Shown: piece by piece, positions 21,449 through 35,220 of the stretch | Position numbering within the stretch: position 1 is the stretch's first letter | How the letters are laid out: each line of letters begins with the position of its first letter | Assembly (NCBI GenBank): GCA_029204045.2 | Contig: CM055069.1 | Span: 26,640,825 to 26,704,824, forward strand | Direction: 5' to 3' | DNA: 64,000 nt | Origin: Tillandsia leiboldiana | Taxonomy: Eukaryota > Streptophyta > Magnoliopsida > Poales > Bromeliaceae | Position numbers and translations under genes: made by a program | Notes under the pieces: model-generated | Told to the model about the DNA's origin: nothing | The model's input: only the letters and a program-made list of their open reading frames with translations | Databases searched by the model: none

Positions 21449-21914
21449 TGTAGAGTTCTGGCGTTTCCTTGCCCTTGTATACTTCTGTTTATGACTGGAT
21501 CGTTAGAAACGTTTACTGTGTTTCTGCTGCCCTGGACTGGCTGGACGCGCGAGTATCTTTCTGCGATTGGACTCAAAAATGGAGGACGACAAAGGAAACG
21601 GATTGGGATTCCGATGTAACGGATCTCCCGGAATGGGGGTCAAAGCGTTTGCCTTTGAGTGGTGCATCAGAATCCGTGCGAAGTGGCCGGCATGCTTTTC
21701 GGGTGATCGGACGGGATCCTCTACGATCGACTTTTCATCTTGTTATGTCATTGGGTTATTTTTTTATTTTGTATATCTCGACCTTTCCGGTTTAGTTTTG
21801 GATCCATTGAATCTTTTCCACTTGTTAGGAGGGGGTTGAAATTCGAGACGTGATTTGTTTGCCGACCGTTCGGGGCTAGCGGGTATTTTTAGTTGTTAGA
21901 GCTCGCGAAACGGG
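21449..21914 (+). repeat. Start of an A2 LTR, cut by the assembly gap
   Basis: It begins TGTAGAGTTCTGG after GCTTG, exactly as at 34280. It stops at the first N. It is best read as a second representation of the 34280-37525 solo LTR. Confidence 0.75.
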
Positions 21915-22014
21915 NNNNNNNNNNNNNNNNNNNNNNNNNNNNNNNNNNNNNNNNNNNNNNNNNNNNNNNNNNNNNNNNNNNNNNNNNNNNNNNNNNNNNN
22001 NNNNNNNNNNNNNN
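21915..22014. other. Assembly gap of 100 Ns
   Basis: Exactly 100 unknown bases, the customary placeholder for a gap of unknown size. Identical 12.7-kb blocks abut it on both sides. Confidence 0.99.
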
Positions 22015-22287
22015 TTGTACTTTTACTTCGGGGTCTGGCTTTAGCCAGGTAGTTGTATATTGGTGGTGAGCTGGGGAGAGGACTTGTACTCTATTTACAG
22101 TCATTTTGTATTTTGTTTTACTTCCAGTCAGTCTGAGATGTAGTTATTTTTAGTTCGCTCTGTTTGTTGCTCTATTATTTGTATCTCTTATCTGAGCAGG
22201 GTACCAGTGCTTCGTGTTCGCGGAAAATTCCGTGTGCACGGCGATCTGTAGACGGCCCGGGTTCTGGTTTACACCCGGGGCGTGACA
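22015..22287 (+). repeat. 3' end of the solo B LTR (right assembly copy)
   Basis: It corresponds to 9156-9435, ends CGGGGCGTGACA and is followed by CCCTG, the same target duplication as at 9436. Confidence 0.8.
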
Positions 22288-23091
22288 CCCTGATTATTCT
22301 GATCCAAATATAGTAATAGATGATTATTCTGCATATGATTTGAGATTCAGTTGATTCTGATATTGCATCGTTATTGGCTTGTTTTGGCTTGTTGTTCACC
22401 CGTTATGCTGCTAAATACATGATTTTATTAAATGATATTTTACCAGCTTCGTAGGGGCCGAAGTCTGTTCTTGTTGATAGGACAATGGCACTGCTCTGCG
22501 AAGTTTGGACCGAAAACCCAAGCTAGTGGTGCTAGCCTGAGTCTTTCTTGTTTGATAGGCCGAGGGCAACGCTCTCGAGGTTGGACTTTTCAAAAACAGT
22601 TTGCTTAAATATGTGTTTAGTTTAGTATCATTTGGTGGTTGGTGTGTTGAGTGAGTTATCTGTGAGCTTCTGTTGAGAGAGATTTGCATTGATCTTGCAT
22701 ATGAGTGGACGCTTTATTGTTTAGTTGCTGAGTGTTTGCATGAGTGTTGAGATTCGTTGATTCGTCATTGCATCCAGTGGGATTTTCCCGGCTTGTAGCC
22801 GATTACCCGGTCAGTGGACCGTGAGCTGAGCATTTGCATTGTGATCGCCCGCACCGTTGTACTTCACGAACACCAGCCGGATTTGCTACCCGTTAGCGAT
22901 GTTCTTTACGGGTAAAGTGGTTAGCTGGCAAAAACCCGTGACCTCAGTGGAGGGAATGTCAACAGAGGTGGGTGCCAGGTGGGCAGCCTTGCCTGAGGTC
23001 TTGTGAAGGCCAATAGGTAGCTTGTGATTGGGTCTTTGGTTTTCATTTATTTGATGATGTGTTGTTAAGTACTTTAACAGACTTCCTGATT
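22288..23091 (+). repeat. C-prime LTR segment (right assembly copy)
   Basis: It corresponds to 9436-10260, including error-bearing versions of the two loop-motif hairpins near 22445-22575. The LARD duplication TTGAT is degraded here to an indel-shifted form. Confidence 0.7.
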
Positions 23092-26000
23092 TGTAAGAAA
23101 ACTCTAAATATTTTATTTTAATAAATAGTCTAAAAGTGAATTTGACCTGGTTTTTGAATTCAAAAGACCTATGTTGATTTATCTAGTCAATTGCCAGTGT
23201 GCGAGTTGCACGTTTTAAGAGACAAAAAGGCTACTTCCAATCCGGACATGATCTTGGAAATCCGAGTTGACCGTTGCGATCGTCTCGTCGAACTGAGCGA
23301 GATTTATATTCAGCACTTTTCGATCTGACGGTCGGATCTTCCAGAATTCAGCGAAGAAGCGGGCGAAATTACCGCGACAATATAGCAGTGGTCTGCGCAG
23401 GGGTCACTTAAGTGAGTACTGTATATGAACAGTAACCTGATTTTCGGGACCCTGACGAAATACAACGTTGACTAATTCACTGTTCGGAACCCAAACATAG
23501 TGATTCAGGTAGTCGTTTTGATCCGTTTCGATGTTCGGAACGCAATGGCGCAGTCGAAAATTCTGTTTGACGACTCTGGAATCTCGAAAAAGCGGGAAAA
23601 CTGTATTTTGGCACAGTTATTATGGACCGAGATCTTATCGGGCAGTTTCGCGAAAATCAGAGATCGCTACCTGATGGGTCTCGTCGAGCCGGACGTCATG
23701 GCGCAGTCCATTTTCCGTTTCGGCGACCGGTTCGCCTCGAAAAACGTGAAATGCGATGAAAATACAACATTTTGCGCAATAGACCCTAAGTTGCTTGCCT
23801 CGTTTTGCGTGCCATGCATTGGTGAGGGACCTTGATGTGATTCAAAGCTACAGAGAGGACCAAACCTAAAATGTCAGGAGAAGAGGACGAAAACTGCAAT
23901 TTGTACATACCTTATATATATAGGTATAGCTAGGGCTAGGGTTTTCGCTAAACCTCGTAGCCCTCACCCCAAGCCGCACTCTCAACAAACCTCCACTCTC
24001 GGCCGTGCTTCCCGGAGTTCCCCGCACCGGCCGCCGCCCCAGGTCGCGGAGAAGAAGGTACCAATAAACCTTGCTCTCGGTTGTTGGAAAGAAGGATGTT
24101 GAGAGGGACCTCAAAGTGACCAAGCTCTTCCCGGAGGTCCCCTGTTGCAGCGCGCAACCAAGCTGCGGTGGACCCAGCCCCAGCCGCCGCCGAGCGCCGC
24201 CGCGGGGCCACTCCTCAAACTTCCAAATTCCCGGCGAAGGTGAGTACATGGGAAGTTTGATTTAAGTCTGGCTTTTGGGCATGGTCACTGTGTTTCTGAC
24301 GTCACGGGGATCTTCCGGTTGCAGCACGGGCCGCTGCCGCCGTCCCGATCGCACGGCGGGGAGAGCTGTCGCCGGAATTTTTGCCTTCCTGGCCGATCCC
24401 GTGCGCCGCCGTGATCCGCCCGTCCAACAAAAGATCGGCACCGTTGAACTTTGGCCACTTGACACACTACAACACCTCCACGAGGTCTGAGCGCGATCGG
24501 AGCAAGATCCAGGCCAACCGAGCGTTGCCCTAGTTTTGAACCTTCTTTCCTTGCTGCCGGGCTAGGTCTCCGGCGCCGGCGCTGGCCCCCACCGCGGCCA
24601 TCGCCACCAGAGAACTACTGGACCCGAGAGGGACCTTTGGTCCAAGTCGCACCGGCCCGGAGCTCGCCCCTGCGGAAACCGCCATTAACGGCCACCAAAG
24701 CTTCAACCGAGCTTCTCCACCGTGCCTTGCCGGCGCTCCCCGTCGCCGGGAAAGGGTCCAGGTAAGCATGTATGACCTGTAGGAGTCCTCCCAAGGTGTT
24801 GCATGCGGAGTTTAACGTCGGGGTTTTGACTGTGTAGGAATTGCACCCGCATTTCATCTAACTCGGTCTCCGGCGATCCCCGGCGGGCTGGGATTCGACC
24901 ACCACTACAGGTAAGACCTAGATGCCTCTACATGAACTCCATCATTTTGGTTTAGGCCTGGACACTCCCCTTTGCTCGGTTCAAACCTTGCATCCGAGTT
25001 TTGTTTTTGGGTTGGCCTCGGCGCCGCCGCCGCCTCTGGCCGCCGGGTTCGACCCCACATGGACGAAAATTCTTCTGGGACTTGTTGTGACATGGTGCTC
25101 CACTTGCGGTAGGTCTGAACCAGGTTTGCTCCAAGGCACCCAAACCGAGCTCCTTGAGGATTAGGGTGTTGCTCGGCCACTATTCCGGCCAAGCTCAGGC
25201 TAGCCTCAGGTGAGCCCCATGATCCTTATCAGTTATTAACACCATGCTCCAGTTAATCACAGATTGATCATATATAATTTAAGTTGGGCTGGGTTAGTTG
25301 CTATTTGGACCTTAGAACATTATGGGCCAACTTTGTATCGGGCTTGGTCTCAGCCCAATACCTGTAAGCACGGCCTGGGTCTCGCCGAAATGAACACGCT
25401 GAAACTTACGGGCGTCAATTTTGGACTCCCGGATTTTGAGAACAAGTCGAAACAGTCAACTAACTTAATGTATTTAGGCAAATGAAAAGTATTATGGACC
25501 ACAATGTAAAATGAAACATGCTAGCTCTCTTTAAACAGGTTTTTACACTAACTGAACTTTTTGTGAGGGTCCCGTGGACTCTCGTTGATCGGAAATCGGA
25601 TTTGTATTCAATAAATCGACGACATTGCTCCTTACTAGCATCGCATTACTGTTGTGTCATCGGGATGGGTTTGTGTGAGTCTATTACTGATTCTAGCCCT
25701 TGTTCAGGGCCCAGTTGTTCAGCGCCAGCCTCCCGACAGTCTAGCGGGAGTTCGGGATCGGCCTACATTCAGGTGGGTTGTTTTTACTTTATTCCTAGCC
25801 TCTAAATTCTATCCTATTGGACGGGGTCCATTCTAAGTGTACTGGGGTTACATAATGACGGGTGATAGCTTATGCATGTTAGTGGGTTCGCTATAATGAC
25901 TAGCGTCGATTGCCGACGGTGTTCTTCTTTTTCAACCCTTATATGTCAGCGGGCCGCCTTCGAGTGCGCGCAGTATTCCCTTGTTTACGATTATGCACTT

Positions 26001-29000
26001 TACCTCATTTACCTCATTACTCTTATTATTCTTATTGTGATACTGACATGATGGTGGTTACGGTTACTGGGCTCGAGGTTGCCACACGCGCACCGCGGTT
26101 TGGCCACCGCAGAGGGTGCGCTTTTCCGGAAAAGAGGTCGTAGAACCCGTGTTACCCACGAGGTGTCGTAGTGGGGGCCCCTTATTAGTTGTGGGGTTGA
26201 GGCGCCTAGGTGCGAGCGGAGCGACCCGCCGGTTTAGTTGTCCGGCGCGGTCGCGGTGTTGCAGGTACGGTATGGGGCCGTCGGTAATGGACCGACGCGG
26301 CCGGGGTTACAGGATGCAGGGGTACAGGTTGCTTTTCCTCCTTGGGAGGGTGGTAGCTCCAGTTGTCTTCACGGTTTGTTTTACTATATTCTCATGCTTT
26401 ACTATTTCTGCGTCACTGACATCCCACTTCGTGACAGGGTCCAGACGGGGAGAGGGGTAGGCGGTGGTGAGGACGGGACAGGAGCAGCTGGGTCGCTGGG
26501 GACCCTGGACTGTATCTATTCTCTTATTCTCGCTTTTCATTACTCTGTAGTCATGTGAGTGATTCGCGATACCCTCGTGGGGTCGGCATGGATGTCGGTA
26601 CGGGCTACATTTAGTGCCCCTAGTGGAATATCTTTCCCTTTTCTTTCTATCGGCCATTTGAAAATCAAGAAGGCAGAAGCCAAGGAAAAGTCTGCGAAAA
26701 CCGTTTTTAAAAATCTAAGTGTCGTGTGGGCACCGTTTTCAAACCTTGTGGATTTATGCTGATTTCGAAACTAGCTTTCAAAACGTAAGCGCCGGGTAGG
26801 CGCTCTTTCAAAACTGTGGATTTATCCTTTCCAAATTGATCGGCCATACGTTCTTCTTTTATTAGTTTAGAATACTGGTTGCTTGTGAACAACTGTTGTG
26901 ATTGATTGGTTGTGTATGTTGGAACACGTACTGAACGCTACGCCGTGCACGTACAGGGGAGACTCCGTCCGGTTGCAGAGTGACCCGTACGTGTGGCGGG
27001 TCTGGGCACGCGCCGGGGAAGAGGGGTTCTCTTTAAAAAAAAAAAAAAAAAAATTTACGCGTCAAATATTCGGCTTTTATGAATCGTTTCCGCTAAACAA
27101 ACCCCCGGGGCGTGACAGATTAAATGGTATCAGAGAGTTCTTTCAATCACAACAGTTAGTGCCGACATCCGCGGGAACACCTCACTTGCCTACACATGAA
27201 TGAAATGGGTAGGGCATAGGACTGTAGAACGTGAGTGACCGAGGGGGGGGGGAATGTTGAGTCCTTTCTCTCACTTTATGGTTGTTGTTAGTAGGGTAGT
27301 CGGAAGTTGACTCTTGTGATGTGTGACAGACATGGCCCGTACTAGATCATCGGCCGGGGACGCAGAGTCAGTGTCCGACATCCACGGAGATACCACACTC
27401 AGCTACGAATGAATGAATTGAATAAGGCATAGAAGCGTAGAATGCGAGTGATCGGGGGAGCGGGGGAAAAGTATATGTCCCGTTTTCTAGATAGTTGGTT
27501 AAGTGCTATACTAGCGGAGTCTAGAACTGACTTGTGGGGTGTGTGAGTACGGGTTAAGTTCTGTTTCTCGGTTTAGCTCGGTTGTCGCGTTTGTGTAGTC
27601 GTATTGTTTGGGCTCGTGTAGTGGTGTTGTTGTGGGGGTTGGGATTCCCCCTGGGGTCGAGAAAAAGAGACCACTGGGACTAACGAATCTTGTTTGTTTG
27701 GGCTTGATTCTTCCTTTTGTTGAGCGGACCTAGAGCTTAAATACTCCTAGTTGGGAATATGATCGTTGGCCTGGGGGTATGCAGCTCGGCTCAGTGTATG
27801 GTGCTTGGAAGGGCAATGGACTGGGACCGAGCGGTAGAGGTTAATCAGAGTGTCGCACCCCTTGGGTGCCAAGATGGAAGTAGGACCGTGCTTCTTGGGT
27901 CTTGTCGCCAGCTCCCCATGACCAAGGCATAGTCTTGAGGTTTTGGGTTGCGAGTTTGTGATTGTGAAGCAGTACAGATCACGAGGGGCGCAAGGCCAAT
28001 GGGAAGCGCAAGTCGGACATGTTTGGCCACTTTTCCCATATTTTGGATCCCTGGCGTATCTAAGTTCTGGGGATGAAACTTCTTTTAAGGTGTGAGTGAT
28101 GTAGCACTCGAGAAATTCTAGTGTGCTCGCGGGCGAGAAAGCAGATCTAACCTTAGCGATTTGCATACCGGTGCGTGAATTGCACAGTTTCCGATGCACA
28201 AATTTCCGCCCTTCCGATCCGATACCTGGGTTTATGGTTAGGAACGACCCCCAGGATGACTTGTGTTCACAAGGGAGCGTAGGGTATTGGCATAGTGGTT
28301 TGGAGCTCTGGTGTGTGTCGCACAGTTGAGTCTCGTTGTTTCGGCTATTAGTCGTACGCACTCTGATTTTTTTGGGGGATCGTTGTTAGTGTAGGGTTAG
28401 CCGCGGTCATGGTTTCGGCTGTGGGCTGATGTTTTCAATGGAGCCAGAGTGCTCGGACCCGTTACGGTGGTTAAAGGTTAAATCACTGTTCTCTTCGTAA
28501 TCGTCCAGCTGATGGCATAGCAGTAGATGACTGCTATTAGTGCACTAGCCTCACAGTTTGCTTAGAGGTTGAACAAGTTGCTGACCCTTCAGTGTCCCCG
28601 TGTCTTAATTCGTTGGCCTATGGGCCCGATGGTAACCCTGTATGGGACGGATGCAATTGGACCCCACCTTTTGCACCGGTTTGGGATCGACGTGGACTCG
28701 CCTAAGTGTTTTCATGGCGAATGTTTGTGACCACGAGGCGGTAGTAATCATCGCTAAAGGTAGGTTTGGCCTGAGTTTGTGTGGGAAGTAGTGATATTAC
28801 CTTCTGGTGGAAGTGCGTCCCATCAAATTGTTGTTGGCCGACAAAACCATTTGGTATTGCGCTGTTCTTTGGTAGGCACGTTGGGCTACAGGCACACGGA
28901 CGTCGAAAGAACTGAGGAAAATACCCTGCCATATAATGAGGAATTTGTATATCAGATTGGTCTAAATTCGTGCTTAGAGTGTAGATACCTTGCGGACTGA

Positions 29001-32000
29001 TTGAGCCCTCGATTAAACCTCTGAGGCATTTCCTTAGAGTATGATCTTCAGGTTGTAAGCTCCGGGAATGAACTTTTACGTTGTAAGTTCGGGGACGAAA
29101 CTTCTTGTAAGCTTGTAAGTGATGTCAGAAACTCTAAATATTTTTATTTTAATAAATAGTCTAAAAGTGATTTGACCTGGTTTTTGAATTCAAAGACCGA
29201 TGTGATTTACCTAGTCAATTGCAGTGTGCGAGTTGCAAGTTTACGACGACACAAAGGCTACTTCCATCCGACATTTTTTGATCTTGAAATCGAGTTGACC
29301 GTTTTGCGATCGTCTCGTCGAACTGAGGCTGAGATAATCAGCCTTTCGATCTGACGGTCGGAATCTTCCAGGAATTCAGCGAAGAAGGAAAGCGGCGAAA
29401 TTACCTGCGACATACAGCAGTGGTCTGCGCAGGGGGTCACTTAAGTGAGTTACTGTAAATGAACAGGTAACCCTGATTTCGGACCTGACGAATACAACGT
29501 TGACAATTCACTGTTCGAACCCAAACATAGTGTTTCAGGTAGTCGTTTTGATCCCTTTCGATGTGCGGAACGCAATGGCGCAGTCGAAAATTCTGTTTGA
29601 CGACTCTGGAATCTCGAAAAGCGCGAAAACTGTATTTTGGCACAGTTATTATGGACCGAGATCTTATTCGGGCAGTTTCGCGAAAATCAGAGACGCTACC
29701 TGATGGGTCTCGTCGAGCCGGACGTCATGGCGCAGTCCATTTTCCGTTTCGGCGACCGGTTCGCCTCGAAAAACGTGAAATGCGATGAAAATACAACATT
29801 TTGCGCAATAGACCCTAAGTTGCTTGCCTCGTTTTGCGTGCCATGCATTGGTGAGGGACCTTGATGTGATTCAAAGCTACAGAGAGGACCAAAACCTAAA
29901 ATGTCAGGAGAAGAGGACTAAACTGCAATTTGTACATACCTTATATATATAGGTATAGCTAGGGCTAGGGTTTTCGCTAAACCTCGTAGCCCTCAGCCCC
30001 TCAGCCGCACTCTCAACAAACCTCCACTCCTCGGCCGTGCTTCCCGGAGTTCCCCCGCACCGGCCGCCGCCCCAGGTCGCCGGAGAAGAAGGTACCAATA
30101 AACCTTGCTCTCGGTTGTTGGAAAGAAGGATGTTGAGAGGGACCTCAAAGTGACCAAGCTCTTCCCGGAGGTGTCCCCTGTGCAGCCGCAACCAAAGCTG
30201 CGGTGGACCCAGCCCCAGCCGCCGCCGAGCGCCGCCGCGGGGCCACTCCTCAAACTCCAAATTCCCGGCGAAGTGAGTACATGGAAGTTTTGATGTAAGT
30301 CTGGCTTTTGGTCATGGGCACTGTGTTTCTGACGTCACGGGGATCTTCCGGTTGCAGCCCGGGCCGCTGCCAGCCGTCCCGATCGCCGGCGGGAGCGCTG
30401 TCGCCGGAATTTTTGCCTTCCTGGCCGATCCCGTGCGCCGCCGTGATCCGCCCGTCCAACAAAAGATCGGCACCGTTGAACTTTGGCCACTTGACAACTA
30501 CAAACACCTCCACGAGGTCTGAGCGCGATCGGAGCAAGATCCAGGCCAACCGAGCGTGCCCTAGTTTTGAACCTTCTTCAACCTTGGCCGGCTAGGTCGT
30601 CCGGCGCCGGCGCTGGCCCCCACCGCCGGCCATCGCCACCAGAGAACTACTGGACCCGAGAGGGACCTTTTGGTCCAAGTCGCACCGGCCCGGAGCTCGC
30701 CGGCCGGAAACCGCCATTAACGGCCACCAAAGCTTCACCGAGCTTCTCCACCGTGCCTTGCCGGCGCTCCCCGTCGCCGGGAAAGGGTCCAGGTAAGCAT
30801 GTATGACCTGTAGGAGTCCCTCCAAGGTGTTGCATGCGGAGTTTAACGTCGGGGTTTTGACTGTAGGAATTGCACCCGCATTTCATCTAACTCCGGTCTC
30901 CGGCGATCCCCGGCGGGCTGGGATTCGACCACCACTACAGGTAAGACCTAGATGCCTCCTACATGAACTCCATCATTTGGTTTAGGCCTGGTACACTCCC
31001 CTTTTGCTCGGTTCAAACCTTGCATCCGAGTTTTGTTTTTGGGTTGGCCTCCGGCCGCCGCCGCCTCTGGCCGCCGGGGTTCGACCCCACATGGACGAAA
31101 ATTCTTCTGGGACTTGTTGTGACATGGTGCTCCACTTTGCGGTAGGTCTGAACCAGGTTTGCTCCAAGGCACCCAAACCGAGCTCCTTGAGGATTAGGGT
31201 GTTGCTCCGGCCACTATTCCGGCCAAGCTCAGGCTAGCCTCAGGTGAGCCCCATGATCCTTATCAGTTATTTAACACCATGCTCCAGTTAATTCACAGAT
31301 TGATCATATATAATTTAAGTTTGGGCTTAGTTGCTATTTGGACCTTAGAACATTATGGGCCAACTTTGTATCGGGCTTGGTCTCAGCCCAATACCTGTAA
31401 GCACGGCCTGGGTCTCGCCGAAATGAACACGCTGAAACTTACGGCGTCAATTTTGGACTCCCGGATTTTGAGAACAAGTCGAAACAGTCAACTAACTTAA
31501 TGTATTTAGGCAAATGAAAAAGTTATTATGGACCAAAATGTAAAATGAACATGCTAGCTCTCTTTAAACAGTGTTTTTACACTAACTGAACTTTTTGTGA
31601 GGGTCCCGTGGACTCTCGTTGATCGGAAATCGGATTTGTATTCAATAAATCGACGACATTGCTCCTTACTAGCATCGCATTACTGTTGTGTCATCGGGAT
31701 GGGTTTGTGTGAGTCTATTACTGATTCTAGCCCTTGTTCAGGGCCCAGTTGTTCAGCGCCAGCCTCCCGACAGTCTAGCGGGAGTTCGGGATCGGCCTAC
31801 ATTCAGGTGGGTTGTTTTTACTTTATTCCTAGCCTCTAATTCTATCCTATTGGACGGGGTCCATTCTAAGTGTACTGGGGTTACATAATGACGGGTGATA
31901 GCTTATGCATGTTAGTGGGTTCGCTATAATGACTAGCGTCGATTGCCGACGGTGTTCTTCTTTTTCAACCCTTATATGTCAGCGGGCCGCCTTCGAGTGC

Positions 32001-33153
32001 GCGCAGTATTCCTTGTTTACGATTATGCACTTTACCTCATTTACCTCATTACTCTTATTATTCTTATTGTGATACTGACATGATGGTGGTTACGGTTACT
32101 GGGCTCGAGGTTGCCACACGCGCACCCGCGGTTTGGCCACCGCAGAGGGTGCGCTTTTCCGGAAAAGAGGTCGTAGAACCCGTGTTACCCACGAGGTGTC
32201 GTAGTGGGGGCCCCTTATTAGTTGTGGGGTTGAGGCGCCTAGGTGCGAGCGGAGCGACCCGCCGGTTTAGTTGTCCGGCGCGGTCGCGGTGTTTGCAGGT
32301 ACGGTATGGGGCCGTCGGTAATGGACCGACGCGGCCGGGTATTACAGGATGCAGGGGTACAGGTTGCTTTTCCTCCTTGGGAGGGTGGTAGCTCCAGTTG
32401 TCTTCACGGTTTTTTTACTATATTCTCATGCTTTACTATTTCTGCGTCACTGACATCCCACTTCGTGACAGGGTCCAGACGGGGAGAGGGGTAGGCGGTG
32501 GTGAGGACGGGACAGGAGCAGCTGGGTCGCTGGGGACCCTGGACTGTGTCTATTCTCTTATTCTCGCTTTTCATTACTCTGTAGTCATGTGAGTGATTCG
32601 CGATACCCTCGTGGGGTCGGCATGGATGTCGGTACGGGCTACATTTAGTGCCCCTAGTGGAATATCTTTCCCTTTTCTTTCTATCGGCCATTTGAAAATC
32701 AAGAAGGCAGAAGCCAAGGAAAAGTCTGCGAAAACCGTTTTTAAAAATCTAAGTGTCGTGTGGGCACCGTTTTCAAACCTTGTGGATTTATGCTGATTTC
32801 GAAACTAGCTTTCAAAACGTAAGCGCCGGGTAGGCGCTCTTTCAAAACTGTGGATTTATCCTTTCCAAATTGATCGGCCATACGTTCTTCTTTTATTAGT
32901 TTAGAATACTGGTTGCTTGTGAACAACTGTTGTGATTGATTGGTTGTGTATGTTGGAACACGTACTGAACGCTACGCCGTGCACGTACAGGGGAGACTCC
33001 GTCCGGTTGCAGAGTGACCCTGTACGTGTGGCGGGTCTGGGCACGCGCCGGGGAAGAGGGGTTCTCTTTAAAAAAAAAAAAAAAAAAATTTACGCGTCAA
33101 ATATTCGGCTTTTATGAATCGTTTCCGCTAAAACAAACCCCCGGGGCGTGACA
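23092..33153 (+). mobile_element. LARD, right assembly copy
   Basis: 5' LTR 23092-27117, primer site TGGTATCAGAG at 27125-27135, interior to 29122, 3' LTR 29123-33153, then TTGAT at 33154-33158. Structure and flanks equal those of 10261-20339, so this is very likely the same insertion assembled twice and not a second transposition event. An independent insertion would not share the same target duplication and the same flanking LTR break points. Confidence 0.85.
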
Positions 33154-33747
33154 TTGATTCAGCCTGCTTCTATCATAACTCATGATTTTTGCTATCCTCT
33201 AATTAAATACAGTTCCATGATTATATATCTGCATATCCTAACTGTGATCTCCATGATTATATATCTGCATATCCTAACTGTGATTATATATCTGTTGATC
33301 TTCATGATTGCCTATCTGATTATTCTAACCCCTGATTATTACTATCCTCTAGTATTGTATACCAGTAGGTACGATCTGCTATTTCTCGGCTCGTCGTGCC
33401 CACTGGGATACACTCCGGTGTATCTCACACCCTCGGGTGACGGTTTTTCAGGCCGAGCGGGTGCTGGGATGTCGAGACGTGTTGGTGAGATTCCGAGATA
33501 GAGATTGACCTTGGACAGCCGTGTATTTAGAAATAGTTAATTCAAGTGGTATTCAGATGTAATATGTTTGTAAAGAAATCTGTAACATTGTTGTTGTTGT
33601 TGTTATTGTTTTTGTAGTACGTAGTTAGTACTCTGATGATTGTTGCCAAGCTAGCCGTGCATATATAGAAAAGGCTCAATTCCATAAGGGATTGGGACTC
33701 TTCTATATATGTGGCGGTCTGTCATTGCCCTGGTTGATTTGCAACTC

Positions 33748-33787
<40 letters not shown>

Positions 33788-33818
33788 ATACACTAGTTTT
33801 TGAACTCGGGGCGTGACA
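33154..33818 (+). repeat. 3' end of the C-prime LTR
   Basis: It contains short repeats of TGCATATCCTAACTGTGAT (33227-33300), a TCACACCCTCGGGTGA palindrome near 33425, and a strong terminal hairpin at 33659-33712 (GCATATATAGAA with TTCTATATATGT, inner CTCAATTCC with GGGATTGGGA). An A-run and CGGGGCGTGACA follow. The solo C LTR (52580-53160) has matching landmarks. Confidence 0.65.
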
Positions 33819-34279
33819 GAGAGGGCTTATCAGATTGAGTCGCGGAGGGTTCTCCGGTTTAGACATGAGTTGAGATGTTGTTATTCGAGTTTCCGATCTG
33901 TTTGATCGCGGATTGTAGCCTGCATGTGCCGCTTATTGAGACAGTTGAGACATACTTTAGCTCGGTGGGGTCGCTCCCCTCGAGTTACGCTCCGGATGCG
34001 TGTGGATGATGCGACTAGTTGATACACTAGAGTTCGCTTGTGAGAGATTGTGATAGTCCGTGTGGGACGCCCTACGTAAGTCCAAGTCCCTTGGGGGCTA
34101 GTGGCAGTGGGTTTGGCGCAGGCTTGACTGGACCCTATGTGGCAGTCATGGAGATTGGGTGATATGAGCGGGTGGTTGCATTATTGTTCTTAGATGGTTT
34201 TCCTTTGAGCATTGTAGTTGAGGCATGTAGTGTAGTTTATTTCAGTTGCATTTTATCTATCTATCTATCTACCTGCTTG
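33819..34279 (+). repeat. B-type LTR segment left of the solo A2 LTR
   Basis: This is one part of a B-type LTR that resumes at 37531 and ends at 38022. A TCTA microsatellite lies at about 34255-34271. GCTTG at 34275-34279 is the left duplication of the A2 LTR. Confidence 0.6.
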
Positions 34280-35220
34280 TGTAGAGTTCTGGCGTTTCCT
34301 TGCCCTTGTATACCTTCTTTTTATGACGGGATCGTTAGGAAAACTTTTCACTGTGTTTTCTGCAATGGACTGGCCTGGACCGCGAGTATTTTTCTGCGAT
34401 TGAGCTCAAAAAATGGAGGACGACAAAGCGAACGGATTGGGATTCCGATGTACGGATCTCCCGGAATGGGGGTCAAAGCGTTTGCCTTTGAGTGGTGCAT
34501 CAGAATCCGTGCTAAGTGGCCGGCATGCTTTTCGAGGTGATCGGACGGGATCCTTCTACGATCGGACTTTTCATCTTTTTATGTCATTGGGTTATTTTAT
34601 TTATTTTGTAGTATCTCGACCTTCCGGTTTTCCGTTTTGGATCCTAATTGAATCTTTTCAGTTGTTAGGGGGGGTTGAAATTCGAGAATTTTTTGGCCGA
34701 CCGTCGGGGCTAGCGGGTATTTTTAGTTGTTAGAGCTCGCGAAACGGGGAACAGTGGCGCGATCGAATTTGAATTCCGACCTCGGGATCTCCCAGAATAA
34801 TTTTTTTGAAGGTTACTAGCTGTTTCGGTTGCATCGAAAGGTGATCGGGCGATCAGCACGCTTTTCGAGGTAAGTTTGGACCCCTGGTTCGCACCCGATC
34901 GTTTAAGTGTTGAGTTTGGGGGATTAGGTTTTCTTTTCCCACTCCTCATCGCGTTGGGTTCGTGCGTTAGGGTTCTCCTGAGGAGTGCGAGAGAAACCCC
35001 AACCCTCCTCCTACCTTCTTCCCACCATCTGACACCGGGCGTGAAGAACCGAGGCGACGAGACGGGGAGAAGGAAGGACGATCGCGCATCCTGCGGAACC
35101 CGGCAAACGAGAGCGGGACGATCCTCCTTCTTCCTCCCTTACCGGCAAAAATGAGGTGAGCGTTGGGTCTTTCTGTGGTCTTACGGTGTGAGGTTTCCCT
35201 TTTGTCGGGTCGCGTGCGAG

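Larger units (their letters stand above)
9156..21914 (+). repeat. Left copy of a 12.7-kb gap-flanking duplication
   Basis: This block is repeated at 22015-34748 in the same order and orientation: B LTR end, C-prime segment, the whole LARD, C-prime end, B-type segment and start of an A2 LTR. Its right edge is the N gap, and the other copy's left edge is the same gap. Identity is very high apart from small indels concentrated toward the gap side. This pattern fits unmerged overlapping contig ends better than a true tandem duplication. Confidence 0.85.
22015..34748 (+). repeat. Right copy of the gap-flanking duplication
   Basis: It matches 9156-21914. Single-base gains and losses are frequent at 22015-25550 and again at about 28640-29700, including in otherwise invariant motifs, which looks like uncorrected long-read error. 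Positions from 29700 onward agree closely with the left copy. Confidence 0.85.

Noticed and set aside
23092..33153. A second independent LARD insertion
   Set aside because: It shares the target duplication and both flanks with 10261-20339 and the blocks meet at the gap, so it is treated as the same insertion assembled twice.
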